Source: Bryobacterales bacterium (GTDB taxonomy: Bacteria > Acidobacteriota > Terriglobia > Bryobacterales > Bryobacteraceae). Taken from it: DNA of 14,595 nucleotides. This document shows positions 7,176 through 14,378 of this stretch, one piece after another. The position numbers and the translations under genes are program-made. The notes under the pieces are model-generated. The model did not search any database and was not told where the DNA came from. It worked only from the letters and a program-made list of their open reading frames with translations. Position 1 is the stretch's first letter. Each line of letters starts with the position of its first letter. The DNA lies in contig JALOKO010000035.1 of NCBI GenBank assembly GCA_025456495.1, positions 1 through 14,595 of the forward strand, read 5' to 3'.

Positions 7176-8083
7176 GGCGCTCCCCCCACTTCGATATAGC
7201 GCTCCTGTAGCCGGTTGCGCAGTTGCGCGCGCATCGCTTCCAGGTAATCCGGTCGTTCGATCTCCAGGAAGTTACCCACCGTGATCTGCCCGCTTTTGGT
7301 CATCCCGATCTCGGCAAGGTTCGCGTTGTTGTTGCTCACGCTCACTTCCTTGTAGTGCTTCATCGTGTCCAGTCCATCGCCCATCTGGTTCCGCCGTTGG
7401 TATAGCGTCGGGCAGGGACTGATGACCTCAAGAAACGAAAAGCCCCGTCGGGTCAGCATCCGTTGCATGGCCTTCATCGTCTGGGCCACATGAAAGGTGG
7501 TCCACCGCGCCACGAACGTCGCACCCGCGGCAGCCACCAGGTGCGGGATGTTCATCGCCGGCTCAAACGCGCCATACGGGGACGTAGTGGTGATGGAATC
7601 TTCCGGCGTGGTGGCCGCCGCCTGCCCGCCCGTCATCGAGTAAGTGAGATTGTTCACGCAGATCACTTTCAGGTCAAGGTTCCGTCGTGCAGCATGAATC
7701 AGATGGTTTCCGCCAATCGAGGTCAGGTCCCCATCCCCCGAGTACACCACCACCGTCAGCTCTGGATTGGCTAGTTTCAGGCCTGTTGCGAAGGGAATCG
7801 CGCGCCCATGGGTGGTATGGAAGCTATCCAGCTTCACGTAACCCGCCACCCGTCCGGTACAGCCAATGCCGCTCACCACCACCACCTTGCGCAGGTCTAG
7901 CCCGGTCTTCAGCAACGCGCGGGCGAAGCAGTTCACGGTGGTGCCGATCCCGCATCCCGGGCACCAGATATGGGGCATCCGGTCAGTCCGCAGGAACTGC
8001 TCGACGGGGTTTTCACAAATCGGGTTCTCGCCGGGCGCCTGCTCGCATAGCGGCATTTCAGTGGGGGTCTCCGCGGTGCTCAT
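7163..8083 (-). CDS. korB: 2-oxoacid:ferredoxin oxidoreductase, beta (thiamine diphosphate) subunit
   Basis: This is the catalytic beta subunit, 306 residues. The iron-sulfur/thiamine region begins HIWCPGCGIGTT (38-49), followed by SGIGCTGR (71-78) and the thiamine diphosphate-Mg motif SGDGD (115-119), with NN at 144-145 and LTYSMTGGQ (146-154). The frame is open well upstream, but the ATG at 8083 is chosen because it forms the classic four-base ATGA overlap with the end of korA. It has an AAAGGAG seven bases before it, and family-like sequence (NPVEQFLRTDRMPHIWC) follows. The CPGCGIG form and the separate alpha, beta, gamma and delta genes resemble the 2-oxoglutarate enzyme (Kor) more than the pyruvate one. 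A branched-chain 2-oxoacid enzyme is not excluded. Confidence 0.95.
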   Translation of the reverse strand: MSTAETPTEMPLCEQAPGENPICENPVEQFLRTDRMPHIWCPGCGIGTTVNCFARALLKTGLDLRKVVVVSGIGCTGRVAGYVKLDSFHTTHGRAIPFATGLKLANPELTVVVYSGDGDLTSIGGNHLIHAARRNLDLKVICVNNLTYSMTGGQAAATTPEDSITTTSPYGAFEPAMNIPHLVAAAGATFVARWTTFHVAQTMKAMQRMLTRRGFSFLEVISPCPTLYQRRNQMGDGLDTMKHYKEVSVSNNNANLAEIGMTKSGQITVGNFLEIERPDYLEAMRAQLRNRLQERYIEVGGAPCQN

Positions 8084-9240
8084 CGTCCGGCTCCTTTGCG
8101 AATCGCATCCAGAATCTGTTGCGGATCGTGCACAGTGGCCCCCGCATGCGGCACCGGAATCACCTGGGTGGCCCCTCGCGCGCATCGTTCCACCTCCAGC
8201 GCCACCTGGCCCATGTTCAGCTCCGGGATCACCAGCGCGCGCACCCTTCCCGCCAATGCGTGGATGCGCTCTTCCGGAAACGGCCATACGGTCACCAGGC
8301 GCATTCCCCCCACCGCAATGCCCTCGGCGCGCGCCAGCTTTATCGCCCGCTGCGCCACACGCATGGTGATGCCATAGCTCACCACCACCACCTCCGCGCC
8401 GTCGACGTTGTCCTCTTCCACCTGCGTAATGCGGTCCATTCCGCGAGTGATCTTCTCGCGGAGCCGACGGATCAGCTTCGCCTGCGTCGCCGGGGTCATG
8501 GATGGGTAGCCGCGTTCGTCGTGGGTCAGCCCGGTCACGTGGAACTGGTATCCCTCTCCCGCATGCGCCATCGGCGGCACCAGGTCTTCGCTGTCCTCAT
8601 AGGGCCGGAACTCGCCCGGAGCCTTGTCCGTCAGCTTGCGCGGCGTCACCGCGATGGTCTCAGCCGGGGGAATTTGCACGCGCTCCGTCATATGCCCCAC
8701 CACCTCATCCATCATCAGGAAGACCGGAGTGCGAAACTCCTCGGCCAGGTTCATCGCCCGCACCATCAGCGTGAAGCACTCCTGCGGGGAACTGGGGCAC
8801 AGTGCGATGCAGGGGTAGTCCCCATGCGACCCGAAGCGCGCCTGCATCATGTCCCCCTGGGCGGGCAGGGTGGGCAGTCCGGTGGATGGTCCTCCTCGCT
8901 GCACATCCACGAATACGCATGGCGTTTCGGTCATTGCCGCCAGTCCGATATGCTCCATCATCAGCGAGAAACCGGGTCCTGACGTGACCGTGAAGGCCTT
9001 CGCGCCCGCCCACACCGCGCCCTGGATGGCGATGGATGCCGCAAGCTCATCCTCCATCTGGATGAACACACCGCCAATGGTGGGGATTCGCTTGGAAAAC
9101 CGTTCCACAATCTCTGTGGACGGCGTAATGGGGTATCCGGCTGAGAACCGCGCGCCGCCTGCCAGCGCGCCTTCGCAACAGGCCTGATCTCCGTTCAGGA
9201 AGTGCGTGCCGGTCAGCACACCAGTTGGGTCCGCGTGCAT
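8080..9240 (-). CDS. korA: 2-oxoacid:ferredoxin oxidoreductase, alpha subunit
   Basis: This is the alpha subunit (pyrimidine-binding domain and CoA-side domain), 386 residues, about the usual KorA length. Marks are GYPITPSTEI (35-44), the TSGPGFSLM segment (86-94), and QRGGPSTGLPTLPAQGD (114-130) leading to QARFGSHGD (133-141). The C-terminal domain has VVVVSYGI (284-291) and PELNMGQ (339-345). It starts 12 bp after the ferredoxin gene; the ribosome-binding site GGAGG overlaps that gene's TGA. It ends in an ATGA overlap with korB. With korB, korC and the ferredoxin it forms a complete cytoplasmic complex feeding or drawing electrons from a low-potential ferredoxin. Confidence 0.95.
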   Translation of the reverse strand: MHADPTGVLTGTHFLNGDQACCEGALAGGARFSAGYPITPSTEIVERFSKRIPTIGGVFIQMEDELAASIAIQGAVWAGAKAFTVTSGPGFSLMMEHIGLAAMTETPCVFVDVQRGGPSTGLPTLPAQGDMMQARFGSHGDYPCIALCPSSPQECFTLMVRAMNLAEEFRTPVFLMMDEVVGHMTERVQIPPAETIAVTPRKLTDKAPGEFRPYEDSEDLVPPMAHAGEGYQFHVTGLTHDERGYPSMTPATQAKLIRRLREKITRGMDRITQVEEDNVDGAEVVVVSYGITMRVAQRAIKLARAEGIAVGGMRLVTVWPFPEERIHALAGRVRALVIPELNMGQVALEVERCARGATQVIPVPHAGATVHDPQQILDAIRKGAGR

Positions 9241-9252
9241 GCGGGGTCCTCC

Positions 9253-9510
9253 TCAAGCAGCCGCGCCGACGGTGGGGGCGGGCTCTGCCGCCGCTTTGGG
9301 AAAGCGGAATCCGTGAATGGCGAAGTCCGGGCAGTACATGCCGCACAAGTCGCACCCGGTACACTTGTCGGGGTCAATCAATTGGGGCGGGTGATAGCCC
9401 TTCGCGTTGTACACCGGCGACAGCGCCAGCACCTTGGGCGGGCAAAACTCCACGCAAAACGAGCAGCCTTTGCAGCGCTCAGTCTTTATCGCTACCGTTC
9501 CCTTCGCCAT
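9253..9510 (-). CDS. korD: 2x[4Fe-4S] ferredoxin, delta subunit of the oxidoreductase
   Basis: This small electron-carrier subunit has 85 residues. Two complete CxxCxxCxxxCP clusters, C13/C16/C19/C23 and C50/C53/C56/C60, bind two [4Fe-4S] centres. After them comes a low-complexity Ala/Pro tail (71-85). It is the first gene of the operon, 12 bp before korA. Two in-frame ATGs lie at 9516 and 9510. The GAGGAG at 9518-9523 is one base from the first and seven from the second, so 9510 is preferred. A sigma-70-like promoter lies about 130 bp upstream. It is likely the intramolecular electron outlet passing electrons to a free ferredoxin. Confidence 0.92.
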   Translation of the reverse strand: MAKGTVAIKTERCKGCSFCVEFCPPKVLALSPVYNAKGYHPPQLIDPDKCTGCDLCGMYCPDFAIHGFRFPKAAAEPAPTVGAAA

Positions 9511-9608
9511 CGCCATACTCCTCTGCGATCAGGGCCAGCACCCCGGCTTCGTCGCGTCGCCATCCCTTATCCGCGGTGGGCGTGCCCAAGGAACTTGGCC
9601 GGGCGAAT

Positions 9609-9637
9609 CGATTCCAGACATCGCGTTCTGGATATCG
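9609..9637 (-). promoter_or_regulatory. 5' leader hairpin of the kor operon
   Basis: On the minus strand the first bases after the predicted transcription start can pair: CGAT plus TCCAGA with TCTGGA plus ATCG, broken only by one bulged A, around the 8-nt loop ACGCGATG. A second small hairpin, CCAAG-TTC-CTTGG, lies at 9586-9598. This may protect the 5' end or regulate the operon. The role is inference; the pairing is seen directly. Confidence 0.45.
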
Positions 9638-9647
9638 ACCTACAAAG

Positions 9648-9677
9648 AGTATAGGACCGAAAGGTATGGAATTGCAA
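9648..9677 (-). promoter_or_regulatory. Sigma-70-type promoter of korDABC
   Basis: On the minus strand, TTGCAA (-35, at 9672-9677) and TATACT (-10, at 9648-9653, five of six) are separated by 18 bp. Transcription would start near 9641, giving a leader of about 130 nt before korD. It is the best promoter match in the window. The stretch between it and korD contains no gene other than a possible 30-codon leader frame (9529-9621). Confidence 0.65.
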
Positions 9678-9704
9678 GCGGCGATTTCCCCCCTCCATCG
9701 CCGC
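9678..9704 (-). terminator. Hairpin between the M14 peptidase gene and the kor promoter
   Basis: Perfect 8-bp GC-rich arms (GCGGCGAT and ATCGCCGC) flank an 11-nt loop, about 30 bp after the stop of the peptidase gene and directly abutting the -35 of the kor promoter. No real U-tract follows (TTGCAATTCC). It probably insulates kor from read-through. Confidence 0.5.
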
Positions 9705-9734
9705 GCCTGGAATCTCCTGCCTTGTCCCCGCACT

Positions 9735-12254
9735 CTAGCGCGAGGTTAACCCCGACCCTCCGGACGCCGCTTGCGCACTGGCCATATACAGCGCATTCAG
9801 CAGCAGCTTGAAGGTCCCGAAGGTCTGCGCGCGATGCTGCGGCCGGATGCCGAACAGGATCACCCGCCCGGCCCCCATCCTCACCTCGGTCACCGCGTCC
9901 CGGCCGCGAATCACGTTCTCGCCCTGCAGCCAGCCGCTCGCCAGAAGATCCTCACGCGCATATTTCACCAGGCTGCGCACCTCCACCCCCGACGCGTTCC
10001 GCCGCTGTCCCGCGGTCGGTGCGAAGGCGTAACCCCCGTTGACGAAGGCCATTGTGGTGGATGGCAACCCGGCCGTCCATGGGTCATTCGCCTGCACCTC
10101 CACCCGCACGATGGTGCCCGGAGCGCGGAAGCTTCCGCCACGCACCGTGTTTTCCACGGGCAACGGGAACATCGAAATCGGCAGTTCCGTCGCCGCGCCA
10201 AAGGTGATCAGCGTTCCCCCCTGCTGCACGAACTCCCGCAGCGCCACCACACCCTCCATCCCAATGCCACCCGTGAATTCCGGACGCATCATGCTCTTGG
10301 ACGCACTCTCGGCCTGGTCAATAAAGTTGCTGCTGATGGTGGGAACTCCCGGCTGATAGCCATGCAGGATGGCCGTCGTCGATTGGGACGCAATCACAAT
10401 CGCATCGAACTGGCTTCGTAGATTCCCTTGTTTCACCCGTTCGTTGCGCAACTCGGTGTAGGGCACCCGGTAGTAGTCCAAGGTCCATGCGGTCCAGCCG
10501 CCATCCATGTCACTGCGGTAGGGAACGTACATGCCCACACGCGGCGTGCGCAGTTCCCACGCGGGAGGCTCAGCGGCGTCTGCCCCATGGAATTCCCCTT
10601 GGCGCGTCAACCGCACCCTGCCTTGGGATTGCAACGCATCCGCGATCGCCCAGAAAGAGGCGTTCTGCTTTCGGTCCAGCACCGCAGCCGGTCGCGGCAA
10701 CTCCGTCAGAGTGGTGAAGCTCCCTTGAATCTGGTCGTTCACCCGCACGGTATCCACCCCCATCTGCATCGCCAGCGTATAGCCTGAGGAATCGTAGGGC
10801 GCCAGCACGGGACCGCCGTTCGGACGCACCTCCGGGTACTTGTGCGCTTCCAGCAAATCCATCAGGTAGGCCCGGAAGGGCTGCCCGGCGGGAATCACAT
10901 AGCTGCCCGCGGGATACTCGCGTCCGTCGGCCGTAAACGCCGCCTCGGCTCGCTGCACCTGCACGCCGTTGGCCTGTAGGCGACGCAGCATCTCCTGGGC
11001 ATTGGAGGGGTCCCACTGCTTCGCTGGTATCACATAGGCGTAGGGTGATCCGCGCTTGCCCGCCTCAATCTGGTCTTGCGCCACCCGCCACGCCTTGAAT
11101 GCCCAATGCTCCGGTCGGCTCGCCGCCAGACTCAGCACGGCCATGCTCGCCGTCAGGTTATAGCCCACTGCGTCGCCAAGGCTCCAGCGCCCGCCTTTCC
11201 AGGGCTGCGGGTAGAAAATGCTGGGCTTGTCGGTGGGCATGCCATTGGCAAAGGTCCGCGGGAATCGCGCTGGGTCGTATACATACGGCGTCGCGTAGTA
11301 GTACCCCGCCGTTTCCGTCAGAATGCCGTGCATGTTGTGGAAAGGCGGCGTCGTCCGCATCCCGCCATTCCACCACCCATCGAAGCTGATGTAGGAAATG
11401 GCGCCCGGCTTGCCCTCCAGCGCCAGCCGCTCCCGTATCGATTGCCCAATCAGGCTGATGCCCTCCACCACTGCCGCCGGAATCGCCGGGTTCAGCGGTT
11501 CTGAGTACGGCGGCACAAACATCCGCGCCGGAAACGGAGCCACCTGATGCTGGTTGTACACAATATGCGGGAACCACTCCTGGTACAGCACCTTGGATAC
11601 ATTCCGTGTTTCCGGCAGGTTCAGCATGAACCAGTCCCGGTTGTTGTCATGCCCTGAGTACTTCTGATACAGGCCCGGGTACGGCGCAATCTCATATTCG
11701 GTACCCACGTTCTGACGATACCAGTCGGTAATCATTTGCAGCCCGTCCGGGTTCGTTACGGGCACCATCAGCAGGATCACCTTGTCCAGAATCTGCCGCA
11801 CCTCGGCGCTCTCTTCGGTCAGTAGCTTGTGCGCCAGTAAGGGGGCATGTTGCGACGGCGTGAGTTCATTTGAGTGCATTGAGCAGTCAATCCACACAAT
11901 CGCCTTGGCCTGCGCCGCCAGCGCCTTGGCCTCTCCCTCCGGTATCTGCGCCAGCGCCAACTTGCGCTGTATCTGGCGGTACTCCTCCAGCCGCCCCAGG
12001 TTTTCGGGCGACGAAATGTAGGCCATCAACGTCGGCCTGCCCTCTGAGGTCTGTCCGATGTCCACCACCTGCACGCGGTCACTCTGCCTGGCCAGCAATT
12101 CGAAATAACTGCGGATCTGCTCATAGTTGGCCAGCTTGTAGTCATCGCCTGGAGTAAAACCGAAATGGCTGCGCGGCTCTGTGATCTGCCCCAGCGCCAC
12201 AGAGACAAAAAGGACACAAAGCGCCAGGCAGCGCGGCAAGGTTCGGGATCGCAT
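9735..12254 (-). CDS. Secreted M14-family zinc carboxypeptidase
   Basis: This exported metallopeptidase of about 839 residues has a typical signal peptide: basic MRSRTLPR, hydrophobic core LALCVLFVSVA, likely cleavage after ALG before Q23. The M14 catalytic domain spans about 35-375. H127 and E130 in DCSMHSNEL form the HxxE zinc site, and NNRDW (204-208) supplies the substrate-binding Asn-Arg. H236 in VYNQHQ fits the third zinc ligand, and E314 in LTETAGYYY the catalytic Glu. The remaining 450 or so residues form a large C-terminal region, including a glutamine-amidotransferase-like stretch near FVQQGGTLITFGAATEL. The frame is open to an ATG at 12284, but 12254 begins a proper signal peptide and avoids overlap with aguB. 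The preferred start is divergent from aguB with only 16 bp between them. A role in peptide scavenging is inferred. Confidence 0.9.
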   Translation of the reverse strand: MRSRTLPRCLALCVLFVSVALGQITEPRSHFGFTPGDDYKLANYEQIRSYFELLARQSDRVQVVDIGQTSEGRPTLMAYISSPENLGRLEEYRQIQRKLALAQIPEGEAKALAAQAKAIVWIDCSMHSNELTPSQHAPLLAHKLLTEESAEVRQILDKVILLMVPVTNPDGLQMITDWYRQNVGTEYEIAPYPGLYQKYSGHDNNRDWFMLNLPETRNVSKVLYQEWFPHIVYNQHQVAPFPARMFVPPYSEPLNPAIPAAVVEGISLIGQSIRERLALEGKPGAISYISFDGWWNGGMRTTPPFHNMHGILTETAGYYYATPYVYDPARFPRTFANGMPTDKPSIFYPQPWKGGRWSLGDAVGYNLTASMAVLSLAASRPEHWAFKAWRVAQDQIEAGKRGSPYAYVIPAKQWDPSNAQEMLRRLQANGVQVQRAEAAFTADGREYPAGSYVIPAGQPFRAYLMDLLEAHKYPEVRPNGGPVLAPYDSSGYTLAMQMGVDTVRVNDQIQGSFTTLTELPRPAAVLDRKQNASFWAIADALQSQGRVRLTRQGEFHGADAAEPPAWELRTPRVGMYVPYRSDMDGGWTAWTLDYYRVPYTELRNERVKQGNLRSQFDAIVIASQSTTAILHGYQPGVPTISSNFIDQAESASKSMMRPEFTGGIGMEGVVALREFVQQGGTLITFGAATELPISMFPLPVENTVRGGSFRAPGTIVRVEVQANDPWTAGLPSTTMAFVNGGYAFAPTAGQRRNASGVEVRSLVKYAREDLLASGWLQGENVIRGRDAVTEVRMGAGRVILFGIRPQHRAQTFGTFKLLLNALYMASAQAASGGSGLTSR

Positions 12255-12273
12255 ATAGGACAATGGTAATATG
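12252..12273. promoter_or_regulatory. Interlocked divergent start region of the M14 gene and aguB
   Basis: The minus-strand ATG (12252-12254) and plus-strand ATG (12271-12273) are 16 bp apart. TATAGG at 12254-12259 lies 11 bp before the aguB start. On the minus strand TATTAC at 12266-12271 lies 11 bp before the peptidase start. Neither start has a ribosome-binding site. Both could be -10 elements for leaderless transcripts, each overlapping the other gene's start codon. No -35 is evident. Confidence 0.35.
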
Positions 12274-13161
12274 CCTTCCGCCACCGCAAATAGCTTTCAC
12301 ATTGGCCTGGTGCAGATGACCTGCTCGGAAGATCCGGCCGCCAACCTGGAAAAGGCCGTCAGCCAGATTCGCCTCGCCGCTTCCATGGGCGCTCAGGTGA
12401 TCTGCCTGCAGGAGCTGTTTCGCTCGCAGTACTTCTGCCGCAGCGAAGATGCCGCACTCTTTGACCTTGCCGAACCCATCCCCGGCGAAAGCACCCAGGC
12501 GATCTCCCAGGTTGCTCGGGAATGCGGCGTGGCGGTGGTTGCGTCGCTATTTGAGCGTCGCGCCCCCGGCCTCTATCACAACACTGCCGCCGTCCTGGAC
12601 GCCGATGGCAGCCTCCTCGGCATCTACCGTAAGATGCACATCCCGGATGATCCGCTCTACTACGAGAAGTTCTACTTCACCCCCGGTGACCTCGGCTTCC
12701 GCCATTTCGATACCCGCTTCGGCCGCATCGCCGTCCTTGTGTGCTGGGACCAGTGGTATCCCGAAGCCGCTCGCCTGGCTTCAATGAGCGGCGCCAGCGT
12801 CCTGTTTTACCCCACCGCCATCGGCTGGCACCCGCACGAGAAGGCCGAGTTTGGCGACGACCAGCGCAACGCCTGGATCACCATCCAACGCGGCCATGCC
12901 ATCGCCAACGGCATCTACGTCGCCTCCGTCAATCGCACCGGCTTTGAGGGCTGTCCCGACAACGGCCTGGAATTCTGGGGCAGCAGCTTCGTTAGTGATC
13001 CCTTCGGCCGCGTGCTCACTCAGGCCTCCGTGGATGCCCAAGAAATCCTCGTCGCCGAAGTCAATCCCCGGCATCAGGAAGAGGTCCGCCGCAATTGGCC
13101 CTTCTTCCGCGACCGTCGCATTGACGCCTTCGCGCCTATTCTGAATCGGTGGAACCAGTAG
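12271..13161 (+). CDS. aguB: N-carbamoylputrescine amidohydrolase
   Basis: This nitrilase-superfamily enzyme converts N-carbamoylputrescine to putrescine, CO2 and ammonia in the cytoplasm. It has 296 residues, the usual length. The catalytic triad is complete: E48 in ICLQELF, K121 in YRKMHIPDDP and C158 in VLVCWDQWYPEAARL. The IPDDPLYYEKFYFTPGD run (124-140) and GWHPHEK are characteristic of this subfamily rather than general nitrilases. The start at 12271 gives the expected N-terminus (HIGLVQMTCS) but no ribosome-binding site; translation may be leaderless. The agmatine deiminase gene follows with no gap, which strongly supports the specific substrate. Confidence 0.94.
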   Translation: MPSATANSFHIGLVQMTCSEDPAANLEKAVSQIRLAASMGAQVICLQELFRSQYFCRSEDAALFDLAEPIPGESTQAISQVARECGVAVVASLFERRAPGLYHNTAAVLDADGSLLGIYRKMHIPDDPLYYEKFYFTPGDLGFRHFDTRFGRIAVLVCWDQWYPEAARLASMSGASVLFYPTAIGWHPHEKAEFGDDQRNAWITIQRGHAIANGIYVASVNRTGFEGCPDNGLEFWGSSFVSDPFGRVLTQASVDAQEILVAEVNPRHQEEVRRNWPFFRDRRIDAFAPILNRWNQ

Positions 13162-14241
13162 ATGCCTCCAATTACCCCGCTGAATCTGCGGCCATCCCTG
13201 CCGCTCCGCCTCCCTGCTGAATGGGAGCCTCACCAGGCCACCTGGCTTTCCTGGCCTCACGAACGCAGCGACTGGCCCGGCAAGTTCGCCCCCATCCCCT
13301 GGATTTACGCCGACATCGTCCGCCATCTATCCGCCGTCGAAACCGTGCGTATCCTCGTCCGGGATGAAAAGCTTCAGCGCGAGGCCGAACGCTGTTGCGC
13401 GCGCAGCCACGCCGTCATGGCCAACGTGGAGTTCTTCCTCGCCCCCACCAACCGTTCCTGGACACGCGACTTCTGTCCGCTCTTCGTCACCAATCCGGAT
13501 GGCCAGGTTTCGGTCACCGATTGGCATTTCAACGGCTGGGCGAAGTATCCCAATAGCCAGTTGGATGATGCTGTGCCCTCCTTCATCGCCAGCGCCTTGC
13601 GCTTGAAGCGCCACCAGCCCCGCCACAAGCGCAATCGTGTGGTGTTGGAAGGCGGAAGTATCGACGTGAACGGCGCCGGCATCCTACTCACCACCGAAGA
13701 GTGTCTCTTAAGCGAAGTGCAGCAGCGCAATCCCGGCATGTCGCGCGAAGATTACCATGCCATCTTCCACCAGTGGCTGGGCATTCACCAGGTCATCTGG
13801 CTACGCAACGGCATTGTCGGCGACGACACCCACGGCCATGTCGACGACCTCGCCCGCTTCGTCAACCAAGACACCGTGGTCATTGCCAGCGAAACGGATC
13901 GCACTGACCCCAACCACGCAGCCTTGGCGGACAATCTGCAACTGCTGAAGGCGGCCACCAACCAGCAGGGACAACCCCTCAACGTCGTCAAGCTCCCCAT
14001 GCCTGCGCCGGTGCTGTTCGACGGACAGCGTCTGCCCGCCAGCTACGCCAATTTCTACATCGCCAACGGCATTGTCCTTGTGCCCGTCTTCAACGATCCC
14101 AACGACCGCCAGGCGCTCAACACGCTCGCCAAGGCGATGCCGCATCACCGCGTCATCCCCATTTACTGCCGCGACCTTGTCCTGGGTCTGGGTACCCTGC
14201 ACTGCACGACGATGCAACAGCCAGCCAACATCCCTGCATAG
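13162..14241 (+). CDS. aguA: Agmatine deiminase
   Basis: This peptidyl-arginine-deiminase-family enzyme hydrolyses agmatine to N-carbamoylputrescine and ammonia, supplying the substrate of aguB. It has 359 residues. The N-terminal LPAEWEPHQATWLSWPH (17-33) is diagnostic. Catalytic and substrate residues seen are D103 in SWTRD, E163 in VLEGGS, H224 and D228 in GDDTHGHVDD, and nucleophile C348 in LGLGTLHCTTMQQP. The usual WxRDxGP motif reads WTRDFCP here, with Cys where Gly is expected, and the usual Asp before SW is Arg (TNRSW). The ATG immediately follows the TAG of aguB, so translation is probably coupled; a weak GGTGGA lies nine bases upstream. A long inverted repeat follows the gene. Confidence 0.93.
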   Translation: MPPITPLNLRPSLPLRLPAEWEPHQATWLSWPHERSDWPGKFAPIPWIYADIVRHLSAVETVRILVRDEKLQREAERCCARSHAVMANVEFFLAPTNRSWTRDFCPLFVTNPDGQVSVTDWHFNGWAKYPNSQLDDAVPSFIASALRLKRHQPRHKRNRVVLEGGSIDVNGAGILLTTEECLLSEVQQRNPGMSREDYHAIFHQWLGIHQVIWLRNGIVGDDTHGHVDDLARFVNQDTVVIASETDRTDPNHAALADNLQLLKAATNQQGQPLNVVKLPMPAPVLFDGQRLPASYANFYIANGIVLVPVFNDPNDRQALNTLAKAMPHHRVIPIYCRDLVLGLGTLHCTTMQQPANIPA

Positions 14242-14310
14242 CAGCTAAACCCGCCGCGAGCCCGCCCCACGTCATCATTCCCCATCAGCAGAGAGACAAT
14301 TTCGGCAGAA

Positions 14311-14361
14311 ACGCAACCGGGGCGTTAGACCAGCACAAGCGGTCCAACGCCCCAGTTGCGT
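14311..14361 (-). terminator. Long hairpin between convergent aguA and receptor gene
   Basis: Arms of 21 nt at 14311-14331 and 14341-14361 flank a 9-nt loop. Only two positions are imperfect; both are G-U wobbles in minus-strand RNA but A-C mismatches in plus-strand RNA. It lies 17 bp after the stop of the receptor gene and 69 bp after aguA. It probably ends the receptor transcript and may also stop read-through from aguA. No strong U-tract follows on either strand. Confidence 0.65.
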
Positions 14362-14378
14362 GTGAGGATTGCTATGGT

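Noticed and set aside
7687..8982. A 431-codon open frame on the plus strand opposite korA and korB
   Set aside because: It has no domain-like sequence, is rich in Arg, His and Ser as expected of a GC-rich antisense shadow, and the minus-strand genes are unmistakable.
9479..9733. An 84-codon minus-strand frame running through the kor promoter and leader into korD
   Set aside because: It would start upstream of the promoter, reads through the hairpins and overlaps korD in another frame; there is no recognisable sequence and no ribosome-binding site.
12255..12284. A ten-residue longer start for the M14 peptidase at 12284
   Set aside because: It would overlap aguB and place extra acidic and hydrophobic residues before a clean signal peptide that starts at 12254.
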